A model generated the notes under the pieces. The model ran no database searches. It was not told the origin of the DNA and saw only the letters and a list, made by a program, of their open reading frames with translations. Of a DNA stretch of 48,228 bases, positions 42,277 through 48,228 are shown one piece after another (position 1 is the first letter of the stretch; each line of letters starts with the position of its first letter). The stretch spans positions 1-48,228 of the forward strand of contig JAFAGC010000020.1 in the NCBI GenBank assembly GCA_023423065.1, read 5' to 3'. Source of the stretch: Pseudomonadota bacterium. GTDB lineage: Bacteria; Pseudomonadota; Gammaproteobacteria; Steroidobacterales; Steroidobacteraceae. A program made the translations under genes and the position numbers.

Positions 42277-42294
42277 ATTGCGAGTTTGCGCAAT
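42277..42294. promoter_or_regulatory. Inverted repeat, possible operator
   Basis: ATTGCG and CGCAAT are perfect complements six bases apart. The site sits in the 430-base spacer between the TVNG lipoprotein and MltD. The rest of the spacer (42000-42429) holds the candidate RNA and terminator above and no plausible gene. Confidence 0.3.
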
Positions 42295-42429
42295 ATGTCA
42301 CGTCGGAAATCTCTGGCAAGCTGTCAAAATCCTCGACACCCATAGCGGCCTGCCCGCGCGACATAAGACATGACGCGCGGCTGCTTCGGCTTTTCTTTCA
42401 ACTGCTTACTCGCGAGCCGACGGTTGTAA

Positions 42430-44775
42430 ATGACATCGACAGTCACCTTCGCGCGCCAGCGCACCCGATTCCTGGGCCTGACCTTGCTACTGATGGTCTT
42501 TGGCTGTGCCGTGTCAGCCAATACCAGCGCCATTCCGCGGCCCGAAGGCCTGCAAGAGGACGTGGATTTCTGGATCCGCGTCTACACCGAGGTGACGACG
42601 AACGAAGGATTCCTGCACGACGAGCGGAACCTCTCGGTGGTGTACGAAACGATCAAGTTCGCGAACGGCAGTTCGCCGCGCGAGCGGCAGCGCCTCGTCG
42701 ACGAACGCCGCGAAAAACACATCGCGGCCCTGCGGCGTATTTCCGCCGCGCTGGCTTCGAGCGAAACGCGCGCGGCGTTGTCCGCGGAGGACAAGCGTGT
42801 GCTCGAGTTGTGGGGCCCGAACGCGAGCACGATCCTGCTCAACGAGGCGACCAAGCGCATCCGCTTTCAGCTCGGCCAGGCGGACCGCTTCCGCGAGGGC
42901 TTGATCCGCTCGTCGACCTGGGAAACCCACATCGCCGAAACGTTCGCGAACCAGGGATTGCCGCCCGAGCTCGCCGTGTTGCCGCACGTCGAGTCCTCGT
43001 TCAATGCGGCCGCCTATTCGAAGGTCGGAGCCGCGGGACTGTGGCAGTTCATGCGTTCGACGGGCCGCCGTTACATGCGCATCGACGACGCGGTGGACGA
43101 GCGCCTCGATCCCTATCGTTCGACCGAAGCCGCGGCGCAGCTGCTGGCCTATAACTACCGCGTGCTCGGCAGCTGGCCGCTGGCGCTGACCGCCTACAAC
43201 CACGGCGCCGCGGGCATGCGGCGCGCGAAGGAAACCGTCGGCACCGACGATTTCGTGAAGATCAACCGTACCTACACGAGCCGCTCGTTCGGCTTCGCAT
43301 CGCGGAATTTCTACCCGTCGTTCCTGGCCGCGCTGACCATCGACGAGAATCCGGAGAAGTACTTCGGCCCGCTCGAGCGCCGGCCGGAGCAGAAATTCCG
43401 CGAGCTCAAGCTGCCGGCGTACGTGCGGCTCTCGACGCTGGAACGCACGCTCGGCGTCGATCGCGAAGAACTGCGCATGCTGAATCCGGGCTGGCGTCCG
43501 GCCGTCTACAACGGCTCGCGGCTCGTGCCGCGCGGGTACCTGCTGCGCATCCCGGTGACCACGGAGACCTGGACCGCCGAACTACTGAGCGCGCGACTGC
43601 CCGCGAACGAGTTGTACGCGGGGCAGATCACGCCGCGTTCGCATCGCGTGCGCAAGGGCGAGAGTCTCGCGGAGATCGCCGGGCGCTACGGCATGACGGC
43701 CGAGAGTCTCGCGAAGCTCAACCGGATCAACACGAACGCGACGCTGCGCGTGGGCCGGCGGCTGAATCTGCCCGAGCTGATGCCGCGGCTGCTGAACGGC
43801 GGACCTGCGCAGGTCGCGGCGGTGGAGTCGCCGTCGCCCGAGAACGCGACCGCGGCGACCGCGCCGGGCGAGGATTTCTACGTGGTTCGTCGCGGCGATT
43901 CGCTCACCGCGATCGCACAACGCGTGCGCGTGCCGGAAGCCCAGCTCCTGAAGATGAACCGGCTCAAGGATCCGGATCGGTTGTACGAAGGCCAGCGCCT
44001 GCGCATCGCGGGCGAGCCGACGGTGGTGGTCGCAGGGGCGGCCAGCGAGTCCGAACGCGAAACGCGTGTCGCGGCAATCGATGCCGCGCGCGGCGAGGCG
44101 CAGCGCGAAGGCGCCGTCGTGGAAGTGGTGCGCGAGGAAACGATGCGGCCGCTGGCCAACGGCGAACCGCGGCGCGGACGCGCGCGCTCGGCGGCGGCCG
44201 AAGCGATGGTCGCGGCGACGACGCCCGACGTCGCGACCTCGGTCGTGCAGGCGGCGGAAGAAGCGCGCGAGCCGGTGTCGGCCTCGCAGGCCGAAGCGTT
44301 GAGTCCGGCGCTCGGCCCCGTGGCCGTGACGCAGGCGCTTGCGGATTCGATCGACTACCAGGTGCGCGACGACGGCACGATCCGCGTCGAGGCCACCGAG
44401 ACGCTGGGTCACTACGCCGACTGGCTGAAGCTGCCGACGCAACGACTGCGCAACCTGAACAAGCTCAAGGCGAAGCAGCCCGTGCATCTCGGGCAGAAAC
44501 TCGCACTCGATTACTCACGCGTGTCGCGCGAGGCATTCGAGCAGGCGCGGCGCGATTACCATGCAAAGCTGCAGGGCGAATTCTTCGTGCAGCACCGCAT
44601 CGCGGGCACCGAGGTCTACATCGTGCGTCGCGGCGATTCGCTGTGGACGATGACGCAGAAGTTCAGCAACCTGCCGATCTGGCTGCTGCGCCAGTACAAC
44701 CCGGATACGGATCTCTCGGACCTGCGTCCCGGCACGCAGGTCGTGATGCCCCGCGTCGAAGTCGCCCCCAGCTAG
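42430..44775 (+). CDS. mltD: Membrane-bound lytic murein transglycosylase D with LysM repeats
   Basis: The 781-residue protein starts with a signal sequence ending near Cys26 (VFGC; an imperfect lipobox). It has a transglycosylase SLT domain (about 170-310) with catalytic Glu188 in HVESSFN and GAAGLWQFM. LysM modules start at about 405 and 475, a degenerate one lies at about 640-690, and a last one at about 725-775 (YIVRRGDSLWTM). It cleaves peptidoglycan between MurNAc and GlcNAc, forming anhydro ends, while LysM holds the wall. It is longer than E. coli MltD because of the Ala/Glu-rich linker between LysM 2 and 3. No clear ribosome site precedes the ATG; the spacer upstream is 430 bases. 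Confidence 0.93.
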   Translation: MTSTVTFARQRTRFLGLTLLLMVFGCAVSANTSAIPRPEGLQEDVDFWIRVYTEVTTNEGFLHDERNLSVVYETIKFANGSSPRERQRLVDERREKHIAALRRISAALASSETRAALSAEDKRVLELWGPNASTILLNEATKRIRFQLGQADRFREGLIRSSTWETHIAETFANQGLPPELAVLPHVESSFNAAAYSKVGAAGLWQFMRSTGRRYMRIDDAVDERLDPYRSTEAAAQLLAYNYRVLGSWPLALTAYNHGAAGMRRAKETVGTDDFVKINRTYTSRSFGFASRNFYPSFLAALTIDENPEKYFGPLERRPEQKFRELKLPAYVRLSTLERTLGVDREELRMLNPGWRPAVYNGSRLVPRGYLLRIPVTTETWTAELLSARLPANELYAGQITPRSHRVRKGESLAEIAGRYGMTAESLAKLNRINTNATLRVGRRLNLPELMPRLLNGGPAQVAAVESPSPENATAATAPGEDFYVVRRGDSLTAIAQRVRVPEAQLLKMNRLKDPDRLYEGQRLRIAGEPTVVVAGAASESERETRVAAIDAARGEAQREGAVVEVVREETMRPLANGEPRRGRARSAAAEAMVAATTPDVATSVVQAAEEAREPVSASQAEALSPALGPVAVTQALADSIDYQVRDDGTIRVEATETLGHYADWLKLPTQRLRNLNKLKAKQPVHLGQKLALDYSRVSREAFEQARRDYHAKLQGEFFVQHRIAGTEVYIVRRGDSLWTMTQKFSNLPIWLLRQYNPDTDLSDLRPGTQVVMPRVEVAPS

Positions 44776-44776
44776 T

Positions 44777-44813
44777 TTTACCGGATCGGTGCCAGGCACC
44801 GGAATCCGGTAAA
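44777..44813. terminator. Palindromic element between convergent genes
   Basis: TTTACCGGAT pairs with ATCCGGTAAA, and inside it CGGTGCC pairs with GGCACCG around a single A; two extra bases form a bulge. Stops of MltD and the small lipoprotein abut it on both sides, so it probably works as a bidirectional terminator. The inner core resembles dispersed repeats seen in other proteobacteria. Confidence 0.7.
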
Positions 44814-45389
44814 TCAGCGGTTGGCGAAGGCGCGGAGGCGGGGTTCCTTCTCGAGCTCGACGACGTATTCGGCGATCACTGTGGTCCCGTCGCGCGCCGT
44901 TTCCGGTAGGCGCACCGTGAGTCGCGCGGAATCGCCGAGCTTCGCGATCGTGTCGGCCTCGGCCTTGTAGTACCAGGCGGTGCTCCACGGCGTGGGCAGC
45001 GGATACGGATCGGCACGAAGTCCGGCGGTGTCCGCGCCGCGACCCGGCGCGCCGAGCACGAGCGGCATGCCGTCCGCCGCGACGATGGGCGGCTTGGCGC
45101 CATCGACGGTTTCGATCGGCACCGCGACCCACAAGTAGAGGTCGCGCGTGCCCATGCGATTCGTCTCGAAGGGCGCGAGGTACGCGAAGCGTACGGCGGA
45201 ATCGCGCACCGCCGTCTCGCGATAGAGCTCGATGGGACGACCGAGCCGCGCGATGGTCATGCCGGTCTGGGTATCGAGTTGCTCGACGACGGGAGAGTCG
45301 TTGGGCACCGCGGCGCAGCCGAGGGCGGCGGCGCAGACGAGCGGGGCAACCGTGTTTCCCCAGTGGCGAAGTCGCTCGCCGATTGTCAT
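44814..45389 (-). CDS. Putative lipoprotein of unknown function
   Basis: The 191-residue product has a signal with lipobox ALGC (Cys27 of the frame starting at 45389). The mature part is predicted beta-rich, with YLWVAVPIETVDG and DSARLTVRLPETARDG. No family is recognised. The ATG at 45389 has no good ribosome site; GTG two codons upstream is an alternative. It is divergent from the YkuD-domain gene, with about 120 bases between, and convergent with mltD, so both neighbours act on the cell wall. A role in the envelope is plausible but not shown. Confidence 0.7.
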   Translation of the reverse strand: MTIGERLRHWGNTVAPLVCAAALGCAAVPNDSPVVEQLDTQTGMTIARLGRPIELYRETAVRDSAVRFAYLAPFETNRMGTRDLYLWVAVPIETVDGAKPPIVAADGMPLVLGAPGRGADTAGLRADPYPLPTPWSTAWYYKAEADTIAKLGDSARLTVRLPETARDGTTVIAEYVVELEKEPRLRAFANR

Positions 45390-45470
45390 ATTCACGTTTC
45401 GGTCAGGTAGTTGCTGCATTGAACACCGCAAGCTGTGACGCGCTCCAGATACGGCGCGCGACCCCAGTCC

Positions 45471-45476
45471 TATAAT
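45471..45476 (+). promoter_or_regulatory. Consensus -10 box of the YkuD gene
   Basis: TATAAT matches the sigma-70 -10 consensus and lies 33 bases before the ATG at 45510. The matching -35 position (GATACG, 17 bases upstream) is poor. Confidence 0.5.
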
Positions 45477-45509
45477 CCGAGTTAGTGTAAGTGCTTGTTT
45501 TGTAACCAA

Positions 45510-46061
45510 ATGCCAGCTGCAAAAGAATTCCTCGCACTCACGGCCCCGATCCTCGCCTGCCTGTTCGCCGGCACGGCCTCGGGTGATGCGCTTCCCTATC
45601 ATGCCCGCGCCATGGCGGCGGTGGGCGTGGAGCTTCCGCTCGCCGATCGCGTGCTGGTTCGCAAGTCCGAGCGTCGGCTGTACCTGATGCGCGGCAACGA
45701 CGTGCTGCGCGCATACCGCATCGCGCTCGGCCTGAACCCCGGCGGCCACAAGGAACGCGCCGGCGACTTCCGCACGCCCGAGGGCAGCTATCGGCTCACG
45801 CGCCGCAACGCGCGCAGCGACTATTTCCTTTCGATCCAGGTCTCCTATCCGAACGAGCAGGATACGAAGCGCGCCCGCCGCAACGGCTGGCAGCCCGGCG
45901 GCGCGATCATGATCCACGGTCTGCCGAACGACCCCCGCCACCAGCCTGACTACTACGCCACGCAGGACTGGACGGACGGTTGCATTGCCGTGACCAACGC
46001 GGACATGGTCGAAATCTGGATGATGACGTCGGACAACGTGCCGATCGACATTCAGCCGTAG
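45510..46061 (+). CDS. L,D-transpeptidase (YkuD) family protein, YafK/DpaA-like
   Basis: The 183-residue protein has a signal peptide (EFLALTAPILACLFAGTASG) and a YkuD catalytic domain: RKSERRLYLM, YRIALGLNPGGHKERAGDFRTPEG, IHGLPND and the cysteine motif DWTDGCIAV. The DWTxGC form, in place of SxGC, is typical of the YafK/DpaA branch, which removes Braun-type lipoprotein from peptidoglycan in E. coli rather than making cross-links. Which activity holds here is not known. ATG at 45510 is preferred over TTG at 45495 since it begins directly before the signal; neither has a clear ribosome site. Confidence 0.9.
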   Translation: MPAAKEFLALTAPILACLFAGTASGDALPYHARAMAAVGVELPLADRVLVRKSERRLYLMRGNDVLRAYRIALGLNPGGHKERAGDFRTPEGSYRLTRRNARSDYFLSIQVSYPNEQDTKRARRNGWQPGGAIMIHGLPNDPRHQPDYYATQDWTDGCIAVTNADMVEIWMMTSDNVPIDIQP

Positions 46062-46141
46062 CGGGACGTCGCCAAAACAAGAATTCCCCGGCCGAGTACA
46101 CTCGCTCCCCCAAACAAAGGTGAGCCGGCTCGAGGGATCTC

Positions 46142-47527
46142 TTGGAAACCAGCATCGTCATTCCCGATTTCGTGGACGCCCGCATCGGACCGCGCGGCAG
46201 CCTCGAAAACCTGTCCCAGGCCGAGATCGACAAGCTGCTCGATTCGCGCGCGGGCGGCCTCTACCAGCTGTTTCGCAAGTGCGCGCTCGCGGTGCTCAAC
46301 TCCGGCAGCGAGACGGACAACGCCAAGGAAATCTTCGACCGCTACAAGGACTTCGAGATCGAACTGGTCCGCCAGGCCTGGGGCGTGAAGCTCGAGATCC
46401 GTAACGCGCCGGGCCAGGCCTTCGTCGACGGCGAGATGATCCGCGGCATGAAGGAGCACGTCTTCGCGGTGCTGCGCGACGTGATCTTCATCTCCAACGA
46501 GATCATCGAGAGCGGCCGTTTCGACCTGCAGGATCCGGCCTCGATCTCGAACGCCGTGTTCCACATCCTGCGCAACGCACGCGTGCTCGACTACAAGTCG
46601 AAGCCCAATCTCGTCGTCTGCTGGGGCGGTCATTCGATCGGCGAAGCCGAATACCAGTACACGAAGAAGGTGGGTTACGAACTCGGCCTGCGCGGCATGG
46701 ACGTGTGCACGGGCTGCGGTCCGGGCGCGATGAAGGGACCCATGAAGGGCGCCACGATCGGGCACGCCAAGCAGCGCATCGTGGGCGGGCGTTATGTCGG
46801 GCTCACGGAGCCGGGGATCATCGCGGCCGAGCCGCCGAACCCCATCGTCAATCAGCTCGTGATCATGCCCGACATCGAAAAGCGTCTCGAAGCCTTCGTG
46901 CGCATGGCGCACGGCATCGTCGTTTTCCCGGGTGGCGTGGGCACCGCCGAGGAGATCCTCTACCTGCTCGGCATCCTGCTCGAGCCGGCGAACGCCGATC
47001 AGCCCTTCAAGGTGCTGCTGACCGGGCCGCGCGAGTCGGCGGCCTACTTCACGCAGTTTTCCCGCTTCATCGAGGGCACGCTCGGCAAGGCCGCGATGGA
47101 AAAGCTGCACATCATCGTGGGCGACCCACCCGCGGTGGCGCGTTTCATGGTCACGACCATGGAGCAGGTGCGCGACTACCGCCGAAACCACAACGATTCG
47201 TACAACTACAACTGGCTGCTCAAGGTGCCGCCGGCGTTCCAGCGCCACTTCGACGTTACGCACGAATCGATGCGCGCGCTGCGCCTGTACCGGGACCTGC
47301 CGGTGCACGAGCTGGCGGCGGACCTGCGCCGCGCGTTCTCCGGCATCGTCACCGGGAACGTCAAGGAAAACGGCGTGCGCGCGATCGAGAAGTTAGGCCC
47401 GTACGAGCTCACGGGCGATCCGGCCGTGATGCGCCTGCTCGACGAGCTGCTCCAGGAGTTCGTCGCGCAGCAGCGCATGAAACTTCCGGGCAGCGCGTAC
47501 CGTCCGTGTTACCGGCTCGTCGCGTAA
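46142..47527 (+). CDS. ppnN: Pyrimidine/purine nucleotide 5'-monophosphate nucleosidase
   Basis: The 461-residue enzyme has three parts: an N-terminal domain (about 1-140), a central LOG/Rossmann core with CTGCGPGAMKGPMKGA and PGGVGTAEE (about 263-271), and a C-terminal DUF3412-type domain. It cleaves nucleoside monophosphates to base and ribose 5-phosphate and is stimulated by (p)ppGpp in E. coli. The length agrees with PpnN (about 454). TTG at 46142 is taken as start, with GAGGGATC just before it; no ATG precedes the conserved N-terminus in this frame. It acts in the cytoplasm. Confidence 0.93.
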   Translation: METSIVIPDFVDARIGPRGSLENLSQAEIDKLLDSRAGGLYQLFRKCALAVLNSGSETDNAKEIFDRYKDFEIELVRQAWGVKLEIRNAPGQAFVDGEMIRGMKEHVFAVLRDVIFISNEIIESGRFDLQDPASISNAVFHILRNARVLDYKSKPNLVVCWGGHSIGEAEYQYTKKVGYELGLRGMDVCTGCGPGAMKGPMKGATIGHAKQRIVGGRYVGLTEPGIIAAEPPNPIVNQLVIMPDIEKRLEAFVRMAHGIVVFPGGVGTAEEILYLLGILLEPANADQPFKVLLTGPRESAAYFTQFSRFIEGTLGKAAMEKLHIIVGDPPAVARFMVTTMEQVRDYRRNHNDSYNYNWLLKVPPAFQRHFDVTHESMRALRLYRDLPVHELAADLRRAFSGIVTGNVKENGVRAIEKLGPYELTGDPAVMRLLDELLQEFVAQQRMKLPGSAYRPCYRLVA

Positions 47528-47702
47528 CAATAATTAAATAAGCGTTAAATCGGCGCGCGCGATTCGCGCGTCACCGCGACATAACGAAAGAATCTATGCG
47601 ACCTGCGCCGCATCGTCGGCAATCGGTCCCGTGCTCGTGAATCAGTTCCTGTCGTTTCGGTGCGACGAAAACGTAGGCTTACGTCAACCGAAGGAGAAAC
47701 GC

Positions 47703-47918
47703 ATGAGCGCCTCAGACAAGAACAGGGGAAACACGGCCAACGGCGCGCCGCCACCGGTTGGTACGGACGCCTATGCCGCGTGGCTCGAGCGCATGCAGCG
47801 CACGCGCGGCCGGCACGCGGCGATCACCAAGAACCTGTACACCTGGTCTAGCTACAAGCACTGGGCCGACAAGGTGAAGGGATCCTGGGAAGACGAGCCC
47901 GCGCCGGCCAAGAAGTAG
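47703..47918 (+). CDS. Small protein of unknown function
   Basis: The 71-residue product has a polar, Asn/Gly/Pro-rich N-terminus and a helical, basic centre (AWLERMQRTRGRHAAITKN). A YTWSSYKHWADKVKGSW block and an acidic/Lys tail follow. No signal peptide or membrane segment is seen, and no family is recognised. AAGGAG seven bases ahead of the ATG is a strong ribosome site, which supports translation. The upstream 175 bases hold an A/T-rich segment after ppnN, a CGCGCG/CGCGCG hairpin and ACGTA/TACGT near 47672. It may be expressed on its own. Confidence 0.65.
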   Translation: MSASDKNRGNTANGAPPPVGTDAYAAWLERMQRTRGRHAAITKNLYTWSSYKHWADKVKGSWEDEPAPAKK

Positions 47919-48053
47919 CCGCAAGCAAGCGAAATTACACCGCGTAGGAAACGCGGGGTTTCACGGCGCCGGTGAGCGCCGGGATGAAGATGAAGTCAAT
48001 CGTTGGAGTCCAGCGCCTCACGGGCGTGGGTTGATGGGCCGCTCGGCCCGTTC

Positions 48054-48228
48054 TCAGCCGCCCAGGATGAACCGCGCGTCGTGCGCGCCGGTCTCGTCGG
48101 AACCCTCGATCACGACCTCGGGCGCCGGGACCACTTCGGGCGCGGGCTGCTCGGCCAGCGGCGCCGGTTGCTCGAGCAACACACGTTCCGGCTCGAGCCA
48201 CGCCAGCAGGCTTTCCCACTGGGCGCGA
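48054..48228 (-). CDS. 3' end of a gene cut by the window edge
   Basis: A minus-strand frame of 57 codons runs from the edge to TGA at 48054-48056. The visible part begins RAQWESLLAWLEPERVLLEQ, continues with a Pro/Ala/Glu-rich stretch (PAPLAEQPAPEVVPAPEVV) and ends GAHDARFILGG. The composition suggests an extended linker and a short C-terminal segment. The protein cannot be identified. About 135 bases between it and the 71-residue protein hold a GGGCC/GGCCC hairpin near 48034. Confidence 0.5.
   Translation of the reverse strand, partial: RAQWESLLAWLEPERVLLEQPAPLAEQPAPEVVPAPEVVIEGSDETGAHDARFILGG

Larger units (their letters stand above)
42079..42300 (-). ncRNA. Candidate small RNA with anti-Shine-Dalgarno-like loop
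   Basis: No gene on the minus strand leads into the terminator at 42079-42107, so it probably ends a non-coding RNA. Upstream in the same direction are a perfect 8-bp hairpin (42187-42210, loop CCTTCTTC) and an A/C-rich single-stranded stretch containing CTCCTCC, both able to pair with ribosome binding sites. The 5' end is not set; no clear -10/-35 was found. Confidence 0.4.

Noticed and set aside
42182..42364. 60-codon minus-strand frame upstream of mltD
   Set aside because: There is no ribosome site and no recognisable feature. The stretch is better explained as a candidate non-coding RNA and spacer.
47935..48219. 94-codon minus-strand frame at the right edge
   Set aside because: It is Arg/Gly-rich without features, while another minus-strand frame over 48054-48228 has a more protein-like sequence (AQWESLLAWLEPERVLLEQ) and a normal stop.

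Overview
The window is GC-rich, densely coded bacterial chromosome. TonB-dependent uptake, Tat and lipoprotein signals, MltD and PpnN, a PEP-CTERM protein and paired sigma-54 elements point to a Gram-negative gammaproteobacterium, perhaps of the Steroidobacter/Nevskia/Xanthomonas side. That placement is inference from gene content. No plasmid, prophage, insertion sequence, CRISPR, tRNA or rRNA was seen.

Layout. 1-6590: a Tat-exported PhoX-family protein, bracketed by copies of a dispersed repeat, then convergently a coupled TonB receptor/S9 peptidase pair that looks like a peptide-scavenging unit. 6737-15694: mostly envelope genes (BI-1-like membrane protein, sulfatase-modifying-factor/TPR lipoprotein, M48 lipoprotein protease, CPBP-like membrane protein with a coupled membrane partner) and a second S9 peptidase whose nucleophile serine is replaced by glycine. 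15736-21639: a tightly packed minus-strand operon of transglutaminase, circularly permuted ATP-grasp, alpha-E protein and M1 aminopeptidase. 21774-26317: glutaminase, PEP-CTERM protein, secreted alpha/beta hydrolase and a membrane protein with a DUF4124-like tail.

26357-39020 is the most informative region. It is a divergent guanidine/urea nitrogen locus. On the minus strand lie two DUF1989 proteins, a urea/guanidine carboxylase, allophanate hydrolase and, 51 bases further, a two-subunit molybdenum hydroxylase. On the plus strand lies a nitrate/taurine-type ABC importer preceded by a clear guanidine-I (ykkC) riboswitch. Between the two arms are two opposed -24/-12 (sigma-54) promoters and two NtrC-like sites placed midway between them. 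The likely logic is that nitrogen limitation switches on both arms, and guanidine further gates the importer transcript. Imported guanidine would be carboxylated, deiminated to allophanate and hydrolysed to ammonia and CO2.

39072-48228: HDOD protein, GFA-type protein, GNAT acetyltransferase, a lipoprotein built of about 18-residue repeats, MltD, a small lipoprotein, a YkuD-domain protein, PpnN, a 71-residue protein of unknown role, and the 3' end of a gene cut by the window edge. Two intergenic stretches here (40173-40401 and 42000-42429) hold structured, terminator-ended sequence that may encode small RNAs.
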